7,822 nt of DNA from the NCBI GenBank assembly GCA_036376915.1, contig DASUZK010000037.1, positions 1 to 7,822 of the forward strand, read 5' to 3'. Source of the stretch: VRUE01 sp036376915. GTDB lineage: Bacteria > Actinomycetota > Thermoleophilia > Solirubrobacterales > 70-9. How positions within the stretch are numbered: the first letter of the stretch is position 1; every line of letters begins with the position of its first letter. The position numbers and the translations under genes were made by a program. Shown one piece after another: positions 1 through 6,082 of the stretch. The notes under the pieces are model-generated. The model worked only from the letters and a program-made list of their open reading frames with translations, had not been told where the DNA came from and made no database searches.

Positions 1-618
1 GAAGAGCACGCGCAGCTCCTCCCCGACCGGCTTCGAGCCGGCGGGCGCGACGGAGAGGTCGACGCCGTTCGGGATCACCTCGTAGTGGCCGCCGAACCAG
101 CGGCGCCCGGTCCAGGCGGCCGCCTCGGAGACCGCGATCCGGGCCGAGAGCCGGTTGAAGACGCGCCTGGCGCCGAGCGCCGAGGCGACGTGGTTGGGCA
201 GGGCCTTGGTCGAGTAGGCATGGAAGGTGCCGACGGCGGGGGCCTTGGTGCCGAGCGCGGCGTTCCAGCCGACCAGCGGCACCAGCGGCTCGTGGATGTG
301 GACGACGTCGAAGTCGCCACGGCGCAGCTCCCGCCGCGGGGCGCGGACGCCGCCCGACGGGAAGGGCGCGAGGTTGGAGATCGCGCCGTTGGAAGGGATG
401 CCGACGGTGCGCCCGAGCGGGATCAGGTAGTCGGGGGCCTCGCGCGGCTCCGGCGCGGCGCGGTGCATGCCGCGGCTGAGCCGGCCGGGCGGATCGAAGG
501 GGGCAAGGACGCGAACGTGGTGGCCGCGCCCGAGGAGCTCCTCCGCGAGCGCCTCCACGTGCCGGTTCACGCCGCCCTGGTAGGTCCAGGAATATGGCGA
601 GACGAGTGCAACTCTCAC
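1..618 (-). CDS. GT4-family glycosyltransferase, PimA-like (partial, C-terminus outside window)
   Basis: The first 206 residues of a GT4 (GT-B fold) glycosyltransferase are visible. Proteins of this type transfer a sugar from a nucleotide-sugar to a lipid or glycan acceptor at the inner face of the membrane. The N-terminus has a beta strand (VALVSPY, residues 3-9) followed by the glycine loop QGGVNRHVEALAEEL (14-28), typical of PimA/PimB-type mannosyltransferases. Further on come VVHIHEP (105-111), GTFHAYS (130-136), a serine-rich VSE turn (163-165) and VIPNGVDL (181-188), the usual end of the acceptor domain. The donor-binding domain with the E-x7-E motif lies beyond the left edge, so sugar specificity cannot be judged. 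The GTG start overlaps the TGA of the upstream membrane-protein gene (GTGA), suggesting translational coupling. No separate Shine-Dalgarno is obvious, and the frame stays open upstream. Family call is firm; PimA itself is only one possibility. Confidence 0.87.
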   Translation of the reverse strand, partial: MRVALVSPYSWTYQGGVNRHVEALAEELLGRGHHVRVLAPFDPPGRLSRGMHRAAPEPREAPDYLIPLGRTVGIPSNGAISNLAPFPSGGVRAPRRELRRGDFDVVHIHEPLVPLVGWNAALGTKAPAVGTFHAYSTKALPNHVASALGARRVFNRLSARIAVSEAAAWTGRRWFGGHYEVIPNGVDLSVAPAGSKPVGEELRVLF

Positions 619-2390
619 GAACCGCGAAGCGTAGAGGATCTGGCGGTCCCCTCGGCCCAGGCGAAACCGGCGAAGACGAGCAGGTAGGCGCTGCCGACCT
701 CCAGCACCAGGGCGCCGGAGTCGTTGGCGAGGGTGCCGGCGACGGTGGCGGCGAGGGCGCCGAGCAGGCCGGCCTCGAGGGCGGGAGCATCGCCCAGCCA
801 GGTGCGCAGGATGTCGCGCTTCCAGGTCGCCAGGGCGGCGAAGCCGAGCACCAGCGGCAGAAAGGCGAGGAGGATGGGGCGGGTGAAGCTGTGCGCCGAG
901 AGCTGCAGACGGCGCTGAGCGACGTCGGCCACCTCCCCGAGGCCGCCGGCGTCGAGGATCGACCTGGTCAGGTGCGCGTTCGCACCTGTGAGGAGGTCGA
1001 TTGCTGCAATAAATCCTATAAATAGAAAAAGAGCTGCAATAATGAGCCCAGGGGCCGCGTGTCGCCACGGAGTCGCGACCTTGGATACGGCGGCCGCGGT
1101 CCCTATAGGCATCACAATGGCCGCGCCCACGTCCGCCCCGAAGCTCCCGGCGGCGAAGACGAGGGCGGCGAGCAGGCCGGTGACGAGGAAGGCAATCGCG
1201 CAGCGGCGGTTGTCGAGCGCCGGCCAGAAACCCGTGAGAGCGGCACCGGTGCCAGCGACGACGAGCACGGCCAGCAGCGCCTCGAGCTCGTTGCCGATCC
1301 CGTAGAAGCGAACGCCGAGCCCCGGGTTGGGGCCGAGCAGCGAGAGCGCGGTCAGCGGCGAGCCGGCGATCAGGTCAAGTGCATAGGCCAGCACGACGAG
1401 GGCAGAGGCGAGCGCGAGCGCCCGGTAGCCGCGGAGGGCGTAAAGCGTCAGCGCCGCCAGCAGCGGAGCGCCGAACATCGCCAGCAGCTGTTCGCTCTCC
1501 CGGCTCGGCTCCAGCGCCGCCCCCGCGAGCAGCAGCAGGGGCAGGTAGACGACGCTGAGCGCGAGCAGCCGGACCGCCACCCTCGCCACGCGGCCGGGGC
1601 CGACCAGGGCGGTGAGGCCGAAGACGACCAGCCAGACCAGCAGGCTGACCCCGATCACCGGTCCCCGCCGCTCCGAGATCAGAGCCATCCGCTCCCCCAG
1701 CGCTTCGATCGCCGCCACGTCAACCGTCCCCTCGCCCCGAATCGCCTGCCCCGACATCGCCGAAGGCACGCCGACACCGACCCGCTCCAACACCGTCGGC
1801 GCGATATCCGTAGTCAGGACATACCCGTCCGTCCGCGTGCTGTCCGAGGTCAGGTCCCCCGAGAACCCCTCTCCCGCGACTCCAATCGCCAACGCCTCGT
1901 TGTTCCCCGGCGGCGCCCGCTCGATCGCGATCAGCAGATCGTCGCCGCGGAGACCCCTGACGAGCGACGGCAGCCGTCCCACCTTCACGCTCCGCACCAA
2001 GCACCCCTCCCCCGCCCTGTGCAGCGTCGCCGCCAGCAGCCCCGGCTCAATCTCAGCCGGAGCCGATTCCGCCCGCTCCACCACAGCCGCCGAATACCCC
2101 GGCCCACAAATCTCACCCCCCACATCCGCCGGAAGCTCCGAGTCATAGAGCGAGTCGAACACCCGATTCCCCTGGCTGACGTCGAGATAAGTCTGTGCCG
2201 CGGGCACCGAGCCCAAGCCAGCGCTGAGAAGTCCGGGCGACATCCCAGCCCCCGCAAGCTCATCGACAGAAGTGCCACTTGGCACCAGCGCGATCGTCAC
2301 CTGGGTTGACGGCGCCGCCGCCCCGGCCTGGGGAAACGCCGCCACGACCAGCGAGATCGCCGCTATCGTCAACCCGATGGCCGACCGCAC
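615..2390 (-). CDS. Polytopic membrane protein with N-terminal extracytoplasmic alkaline-phosphatase-like domain
   Basis: From the GTG at 2390 this gives 591 residues. A hydrophobic signal or anchor (LTIAAISLVVAAF) lies at residues 7-19, followed by about 225 extracytoplasmic residues. That region ends in TTDIAPTVLERVGV (193-206), the C-terminal signature seen in alkaline phosphatase/sulfatase-superfamily proteins. About ten or eleven transmembrane helices follow from about residue 245 to the end. Two conserved-looking loops stand out: GVRFYGIGNELEALL (359-373) and GSFGADVGAAI (415-425), plus NDSGALVLEVGSAY (556-569) near the C-terminus. I recall similar domain layouts in actinobacterial and firmicute membrane proteins but know no proven function; coupling to a glycosyltransferase suggests an envelope role. 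The start is uncertain: GTG 2390, GTG 2405 and TTG 2372 are all in frame, none has a good Shine-Dalgarno, and the first two overlap hemQ on the other strand. The frame opens as far as a TTG at 2465. Confidence 0.8.
   Translation of the reverse strand: MRSAIGLTIAAISLVVAAFPQAGAAAPSTQVTIALVPSGTSVDELAGAGMSPGLLSAGLGSVPAAQTYLDVSQGNRVFDSLYDSELPADVGGEICGPGYSAAVVERAESAPAEIEPGLLAATLHRAGEGCLVRSVKVGRLPSLVRGLRGDDLLIAIERAPPGNNEALAIGVAGEGFSGDLTSDSTRTDGYVLTTDIAPTVLERVGVGVPSAMSGQAIRGEGTVDVAAIEALGERMALISERRGPVIGVSLLVWLVVFGLTALVGPGRVARVAVRLLALSVVYLPLLLLAGAALEPSRESEQLLAMFGAPLLAALTLYALRGYRALALASALVVLAYALDLIAGSPLTALSLLGPNPGLGVRFYGIGNELEALLAVLVVAGTGAALTGFWPALDNRRCAIAFLVTGLLAALVFAAGSFGADVGAAIVMPIGTAAAVSKVATPWRHAAPGLIIAALFLFIGFIAAIDLLTGANAHLTRSILDAGGLGEVADVAQRRLQLSAHSFTRPILLAFLPLVLGFAALATWKRDILRTWLGDAPALEAGLLGALAATVAGTLANDSGALVLEVGSAYLLVFAGFAWAEGTARSSTLRGS
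1002..1043 (-). other. A/T-ending codon island inside the membrane-protein gene
   Basis: Fourteen consecutive codons of one transmembrane helix (protein sequence IIAALFLFIGFIAA) are ATT, ATT, GCA, GCT, CTT, TTT, CTA, TTT, ATA, GGA, TTT, ATT, GCA, GCA. By hand count 12 of 42 bases are G or C, about 29 percent, against roughly 70 percent around it. None of the fourteen codons ends in G or C, whereas neighbouring codons almost all do. The 10-mer GCTGCAATAA occurs twice (1003-1012 and 1033-1042, plus strand), exactly ten codons apart. The reading frame is intact, so this is not a break in the gene. Confidence 0.7.
2364..2369 (+). promoter_or_regulatory. Predicted -10 box of a leaderless hemQ promoter
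   Basis: TATCGT fits the actinobacterial TANNNT -10 pattern and ends 7 nt before the hemQ ATG at 2377, so transcription would begin at or next to the A of the start codon. No Shine-Dalgarno precedes hemQ, which agrees with a leaderless message. I see no TTGAC-like -35 at 16-18 bp upstream. The box lies within or beside the start region of the divergent membrane-protein gene. Confidence 0.45.
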
Positions 2391-3072
2391 CTTCGCCAAG
2401 TTCACGATGCTCAAGATGGACCCCGCCTGGCGCCGCCAGGACGCCGAGCTGCGGGCCACCGACAAGCAGGAGTTCCTCGCCGCCTGCGAGGACTTCGCCC
2501 TCGATCGCTCATTGCGCGCCTACTCAACCATAGGCACGCGCGGCGACGTCGACCTGGTCCTGCTCAGCCAGAGCCCCAGCCTCGATGACCTGCACACCTT
2601 CCACGTCGTGCTCGGCCAGAGCGGGCTGGCGAAGTGGGCGGAGACTCCCTACTCCTTCCTCTCGATGACCAAGCGCTCGCCGTACTCCGAGGAGCAGGCG
2701 CGCCCCGAGATCTGCGTCAGCGAGCGCAAGTACCTCTTCCTCTACCCGATGGTCAAGCAGCGCCGCTGGTACGGGCTGCCCGCCGAGGAGCGCGGCCGGA
2801 TCATGAAGAGCCACATCGAGGTCGGGCGCCGCTACCCGGAGATCACGATCAACACCTCCTACTCGTTCGGCCTCGACGACCAGGAGTTCGTCGTCGCCTT
2901 CGAGGGCGACGACCCGGGCATGTTCCTCGACCTGGTGCAGGAGCTGCGCCCGACCGAGTCGAGCGAGTACACCGAGCTCGAGACGCCGATCTTCACCTGC
3001 GTGGCGCTCTCGCCGCGCAAGGCGCTCGACGCGCTCGACGGCGTGCCCAGCGCCGTCGCCACCGGCGCGTAG
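2377..3072 (+). CDS. hemQ: HemQ/ChdC, coproheme decarboxylase (chlorite dismutase family)
   Basis: The 231-residue protein matches the usual length of HemQ, the heme-binding enzyme that uses peroxide to decarboxylate coproheme III to heme b in the coproporphyrin-dependent pathway. The YPMVKQRRWYGLP block (residues 123-135) carries the expected catalytic tyrosine (Tyr123). HIEVGRRYPEI (146-156) supplies the likely proximal heme ligand, His146. GLDDQEFVVAFEGDDP (165-180) matches the conserved C-terminal half of the ferredoxin-like barrel. The ATG at 2377 is chosen because family homology begins there and a -10-like box ends 7 nt before it. The frame is open to an ATG at 2272, but that stretch is antisense to the neighbouring membrane-protein gene. 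fprA follows 33 bp downstream. The distal histidine described in some actinobacterial HemQs has no obvious counterpart. True chlorite dismutase activity is unlikely but not excluded by sequence reading. Confidence 0.88.
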   Translation: MADRTFAKFTMLKMDPAWRRQDAELRATDKQEFLAACEDFALDRSLRAYSTIGTRGDVDLVLLSQSPSLDDLHTFHVVLGQSGLAKWAETPYSFLSMTKRSPYSEEQARPEICVSERKYLFLYPMVKQRRWYGLPAEERGRIMKSHIEVGRRYPEITINTSYSFGLDDQEFVVAFEGDDPGMFLDLVQELRPTESSEYTELETPIFTCVALSPRKALDALDGVPSAVATGA

Positions 3073-3105
3073 GCGCTCGCCGTTCCCTATCCTTCCCCGC
3101 TCCCA

Positions 3106-4506
3106 ATGACCAAGATCGGAACAGCTGAGAGCCCCGTCCGCGTCGCGATCGTCGGCGCCGGCCCGTCCGGCTTCTACGCCGCCGAGCACATCCTCAAGGG
3201 CGATGGCGTGCACGCCCAGGTCGACCTCTTCGACCGCCTCCCCACCCCCTTCGGCCTGGTCCGCGGCGGCGTCGCGCCGGACCACCCGAAGATCAAGTCG
3301 GTGATCAGGGTCTACGAGAAAACCGCCGCGCGCGAGGGCTTCCGCTTCTTCGGCAACGTCAAGGTCGGCCACGACGTCGAGGTCGAGGACCTCGAGCGGC
3401 TCTACCACGCGATCGTCTTCACGGTCGGCTGCGAGACCGACCGCCAGCTCGGCATCCCCGGCGAGGACCTGCCCGGCAGCCACGCCGCCACCGCCTTCGT
3501 CGGCTGGTACAACGCCCACCCCGACTACGCCAGCGAGGAGTTCGACCTCTCCTGCGAGCGCGCCGTCGTGATCGGCAACGGCAACGTGGCGATGGACGTC
3601 GCCCGGATGCTGGCGCTGACCGACCACGAGCTGCGCCAGACCGACACCGCCGACCACGCGATCGAGCTGCTCGACGCGAAGAAGATCCGCGAGATCGTCG
3701 TGCTCGGGCGCCGCGGGCCGGTGCAGGCCGCCTTCACCAACCCGGAGATCAAGGAGCTGGGTGAGATGGAGGACGCCGACGTGGTCGTCGACCCCGCCGA
3801 GGTCGAGCTCGACCCGGCGAGCGCCGCCTACCTCGAGTCCGAGGAGGCCGACAAGACGACCCGGGTCAACGTCGAGACGCTGCGCGAGTTCTCCCAGCGT
3901 CAGCCGGAGGGCAAGCACCAGCGAATCGTCCTGCGCTTCCTCGCCTCGCCGGTCGAGATCCAGGGCGACGGCAAGGTCGAGAGGATCGTGATCGGCCGCA
4001 ACGAGCTGGTCGAGGATGGCGGCACGCTGCGCGCCCGCGACACGGGAGAGCGCGAAGAGCTCGAGTGCGGCCTGGTGCTGCGCTCGGTCGGCTACACCGG
4101 CGTGCCGATCGAGGGCGTCCCCTTCGACGAGAAGCGCGGCCTGATCCTCAACGAGGGCGGGCGCGTGCTCGACTCCCACGACTCCGGCCACAAGGTCGGC
4201 CACTACACGGCCGGCTGGATCAAGAGGGGGCCGTCGGGTGTGATCGGGACGAACAAGAAAGACGCGCTGGAGACGGTCCAGCACTTGCTCGCCGACATCG
4301 AGTCGCAGGCCCTGCTCAGCCCCGAGGCGCCCGACCCGAGCGCGGTCGAGGCCCTCCTCGCCGAGCGCGGCGTCCGTTACGTCAGCTTCGAGGACTGGCA
4401 GGCGATCGACCGGGCCGAGGTCGGCCGCGGCGAGCCCCACGGCCGCCCCCGGGTCAAGTTCGTCCGGGTCGAGGAGATGCTCGAGACCCTGGGCGAGCGG
4501 GTCTAG
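3106..4506 (+). CDS. fprA: Ferredoxin/adrenodoxin-type NADP+ reductase (FprA family)
   Basis: This is a 466-residue flavoprotein of the adrenodoxin-reductase/FprA family, which moves electrons between NADPH and ferredoxin. The FAD-binding Rossmann motif GAGPSGFYAAE is at residues 17-27. FDRLPTPFGLVRGGVAPDH (42-60) is the family signature. The NADP domain has GNGNVAMDVARML (157-169) and GRRGPVQAAFTNPEIKEL (201-218). FAD-domain closure is GWIKRGPSGVIGTNKKDA (370-387). The C-terminal ERGVRYVSFEDWQAID and GRPRVKF segments are also typical. It lacks the N-terminal ferredoxin domain of FprB-type proteins. The stretch FTVGCETDR (105-113) has a cysteine where ATGA-like sequences are more usual. The gene lies 33 bp after hemQ in the same direction, so cotranscription is likely. 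A TATCCT at 3088-3093 could give a short-leader internal promoter. No Shine-Dalgarno is visible. Its physiological ferredoxin partner is not in the window. Confidence 0.93.
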   Translation: MTKIGTAESPVRVAIVGAGPSGFYAAEHILKGDGVHAQVDLFDRLPTPFGLVRGGVAPDHPKIKSVIRVYEKTAAREGFRFFGNVKVGHDVEVEDLERLYHAIVFTVGCETDRQLGIPGEDLPGSHAATAFVGWYNAHPDYASEEFDLSCERAVVIGNGNVAMDVARMLALTDHELRQTDTADHAIELLDAKKIREIVVLGRRGPVQAAFTNPEIKELGEMEDADVVVDPAEVELDPASAAYLESEEADKTTRVNVETLREFSQRQPEGKHQRIVLRFLASPVEIQGDGKVERIVIGRNELVEDGGTLRARDTGEREELECGLVLRSVGYTGVPIEGVPFDEKRGLILNEGGRVLDSHDSGHKVGHYTAGWIKRGPSGVIGTNKKDALETVQHLLADIESQALLSPEAPDPSAVEALLAERGVRYVSFEDWQAIDRAEVGRGEPHGRPRVKFVRVEEMLETLGERV

Positions 4507-4581
4507 GTCGACCCAGTTCGGGTTGCAGATACTCGCTGGTCGTGGCACACTTTTCACAAGGTTGAGGACTGTTGTCGTCCT

Positions 4582-4614
4582 ACGAGTGGGCCCGCTCCGG
4601 CGGGCCTTTCTCGT
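4582..4614 (+). terminator. Rho-independent terminator after fprA
   Basis: A perfect 7-bp GC stem, GGCCCGC (4589-4595) with GCGGGCC (4600-4606), closes a TCCG loop and is followed by TTTCT. Outer arms ACGAG (4582-4586) and CTCGT (4610-4614) can extend the pairing. It lies 76 bp past the fprA stop codon. A weaker hairpin, AGGAC/GTCCT at 4565-4581, sits just ahead of it. Confidence 0.82.
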
Positions 4615-4619
4615 CAAGA

Positions 4620-4648
4620 GCCCCGACGCTGCATAGCAGCGCCGGGGC
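4620..4648. terminator. Long hairpin without T-tract, possible terminator for degV
   Basis: GCCCCG (4620-4625) and CGCTGC (4627-4632) pair with GCAGCG (4636-4641) and CGGGGC (4643-4648). This gives a 12-bp stem with one A-C mismatch around an ATA loop. Neither strand has a T-run after it. It lies between convergent fprA and degV, 76 bp past the degV stop, so termination of the minus-strand transcript is the likeliest role; a structured RNA end is the alternative. The rest of 4507-4724 shows no credible gene. Confidence 0.5.
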
Positions 4649-4724
4649 GGTGGCGATTACCGCAGTCCCCCACCACCGTGCTCCACCGTAGCGCTCGATG
4701 CGGCGTAAACGTTTCGGAGCCGGT

Positions 4725-5600
4725 CTAGCTCAGAACGTCTTTCGAGACGCTGCCGACGCCGATCAGGCCGGGGCCGACGTGGGCGCCGATGACGGGGCCG
4801 ATCTCCGAGATGTAGACGGGCTCGCAGCCGAAGATCTCGCGGCAGTCGTCGGCGAGCGCGCCGGCGGTCTCGGGGTCCTGGATGTGCTGGATGACCCAGG
4901 CATCGAGGCCGGACTCGTGGCGTTGGCTGGCGTAGTCGCGCAGCCGCTCGATCGAGCGGGCGCGGGTGCGGACGCGCTCGACCGGGGTGATCTCCTCCTC
5001 CAGGGTGAGGATCGGCTTGATCTTCAGCGCCGAGCCGATCCAGGCGCGGGCGCCGCCGATGCGGCCGCCGCGCCGCAGGTACTCGAGCGTGTCGATCGCG
5101 AACCACATCTTCAGCTCCTCGCGCGCCTGCCTGGCGCGGGCGAGGACGGCCTCGCTGTTGCCGCCGGCCCGGGCCGCGGCGGCGGCCGCAAGCACCGAGT
5201 AGCCCATCCCACCGCAGGCCGAGCGCGAGTCGAAGAGGTGGATCCGCTCTCCCCCCCTGCCGTCGGCGACGAGGCGCTCGCGCGCCTGCCCGGCCGCCTC
5301 GAAGGTTCCCGAGATGCCGGAGGAGATGTGGATCGAGACGATCTCGCGGCCTTCGTCGAGCAGCGGCTCGTAAACCGAGACGAAGTCCCCGACGGAGGGC
5401 TGCGAGGTCGTCGCGCCTTCCTCGGAGGCGCGCAGACGCTCGTAGAAGGCGGCGTAGTCGGAGATCTCGGACTCCGGCTCCTGCGTGCCGTCGACCGCCA
5501 CGTAGAGGCTGACGACATGGATCCCGTTAGAGGCGACCAGCTCGGTGGGCAGGTAGGCCGTCGTGTCGCAGACGACCGCGATGTCGGTGTCGGGGCTCAA
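4725..5600 (-). CDS. DegV-family (FakB-like) fatty-acid-binding protein
   Basis: A complete DegV-family protein of 291 residues. These cytosolic proteins bind one fatty acid; in Firmicutes, FakB presents it to the kinase FakA. Visible motifs are CDTTAYLP (11-18; the family norm is DSTADLP), TTSQPSVGDF (64-73) with the serine/threonine cluster that contacts the carboxylate, ISSGISGTF (92-100), DSRSACGGMG (124-133), DTLEYLRRGGRI (170-181) and IGPVIGAHVGPG (267-278) with the conserved histidine 274. The start is TTG at 5600: family homology begins a few residues later, and I find no ATG or GTG in frame at a better place. A purine-rich GAGAG lies rather far upstream. No FakA-like kinase gene is in the window, so pathway membership is inferred from family. 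It is divergent from the Fe-S carrier gene, with a 40-bp gap between start codons. Confidence 0.9.
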   Translation of the reverse strand: MSPDTDIAVVCDTTAYLPTELVASNGIHVVSLYVAVDGTQEPESEISDYAAFYERLRASEEGATTSQPSVGDFVSVYEPLLDEGREIVSIHISSGISGTFEAAGQARERLVADGRGGERIHLFDSRSACGGMGYSVLAAAAAARAGGNSEAVLARARQAREELKMWFAIDTLEYLRRGGRIGGARAWIGSALKIKPILTLEEEITPVERVRTRARSIERLRDYASQRHESGLDAWVIQHIQDPETAGALADDCREIFGCEPVYISEIGPVIGAHVGPGLIGVGSVSKDVLS

Positions 5601-5627
5601 GATGGGCGATTCTCTCAGGTCTCTCGC

Positions 5628-5633
5628 TACACT
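5628..5633 (+). promoter_or_regulatory. Predicted -10 box of a leaderless promoter for the A-type Fe-S carrier
   Basis: TACACT fits TANNNT and ends 7 nt before the GTG at 5641, the same distance as at hemQ, predicting initiation at the start codon. No Shine-Dalgarno is present. The box overlaps an inverted repeat, CACTT-TGTG-AAGTG (5630-5643), that spans the start codon and could be an operator. No TTGAC-like -35 is visible. Confidence 0.5.
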
Positions 5634-5640
5634 TTGTGAA

Positions 5641-6027
5641 GTGACCGACCCTCAGACCGAGACTCCGCAGGCGGCCATCTCCCTCACCGAGAAGGCGGCC
5701 GGCAAGATCGGCGAGCTGCTCGGCTCCCAGGAGGGCGCCGAGGGACAGGCGCTTCGGGTCGCCGTCCGCGGCGGCGGCTGCTCGGGCTTCCAGTACGCGC
5801 TCGCCTTCGATCGCGCCAAGGACGACGACCACGTATTCGAGGTCGACGGCGTCTCGGTGATCGTCGACAAGGTCAGCATGCAGTTCGTCTTCGGCTCCGA
5901 GGTCGACTACGTGGAAGGCCTGCAGGGCGCGGGCTTCCAGGTCAACAACCCGAACGTCGTCGCCGCCTGTGGCTGCGGATCCTCTTTCCAGGTGAAAGAG
6001 GACGCGGCAGAGACCGCAGCGGTCTAG
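5641..6027 (+). CDS. A-type iron-sulfur carrier (HesB/IscA/ErpA family)
   Basis: From the GTG at 5641 the protein has 128 residues, a little longer than typical 105-120-residue A-type carriers because of short extensions at both ends. These proteins accept iron or Fe-S clusters and hand them to apo-enzymes. The three ligand cysteines are present: Cys47 in GGGCSGFQY and Cys110/Cys112 in ACGCGSSF. Further family matches are ISLTEKAAGKI (13-23), LRVAVRGGGCSGF (38-50) and FGSEVDYVEGLQGAGFQVNNPN (84-105). The frame is open to an ATG at 5563, but that extension is antisense to the degV 5' end, lacks homology and would include the predicted promoter, so GTG 5641 is preferred. ErpA-like is the likely subtype in an actinobacterium, but sequence alone does not separate ErpA, IscA and SufA. 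It converges on glutaredoxin, with only 55 bp between stop codons. Confidence 0.92.
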   Translation: MTDPQTETPQAAISLTEKAAGKIGELLGSQEGAEGQALRVAVRGGGCSGFQYALAFDRAKDDDHVFEVDGVSVIVDKVSMQFVFGSEVDYVEGLQGAGFQVNNPNVVAACGCGSSFQVKEDAAETAAV

Positions 6028-6050
6028 CTCGAGCCACGCTTCGGAGGTTG

Positions 6051-6068
6051 ACCACACCGGAGTGTGGT
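6051..6068. terminator. Perfect hairpin between convergent Fe-S carrier and glutaredoxin genes
   Basis: ACCACAC (6051-6057) and GTGTGGT (6062-6068) form a perfect 7-bp stem with a CGGA loop. It is centred in the 55-bp gap, 23 bp past one stop codon and 14 bp past the other. Neither strand has a T-tract, so if it is a shared terminator it is of the tail-less kind. An operator palindrome is less likely at this convergent position. Confidence 0.5.
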
Positions 6069-6082
6069 GAATCTCGGATGCG

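Noticed and set aside
1059..2309. A 416-codon open frame on the plus strand opposite the membrane-protein gene
   Set aside because: The translation is a run of R/Q/P/H/E residues typical of an antisense shadow, against a strong transmembrane pattern on the other strand.
2272..2376. Upstream ATG that would extend HemQ by 35 residues
   Set aside because: The extension is antisense to the signal-anchor region of the neighbouring gene, has no family match and would contain the predicted -10 box; ATG 2377 gives the normal HemQ length.
2391..2465. TTG at 2465 as the start of the membrane protein
   Set aside because: It would add 25 polar residues encoded antisense to hemQ, before the hydrophobic signal, with no ribosome-binding site.
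4546..4560. CACACTTTTCACAAG after fprA, loosely like the inverted repeat at 5630-5643
   Set aside because: The match is short and broken, not symmetric here, and lies in a 3' region; chance is likely.
2524..4617. A 697-codon open frame on the minus strand opposite hemQ and fprA
   Set aside because: High GC leaves antisense frames free of stops. Its translation is low-complexity, rich in D/L/V/A/G/R with no motif, while the opposite strand carries two clear enzyme families.
4707..4714. Palindrome AAACGTTT just past the degV stop codon, resembling a LacI-type operator core
   Set aside because: Only 8 bp, at a gene 3' end between convergent genes, with no promoter nearby.
5563..5640. Upstream ATG that would add 26 residues to the A-type Fe-S carrier
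   Set aside because: It overlaps the 5' end of degV on the other strand and includes the TACACT box; GTG 5641 fits family length better.
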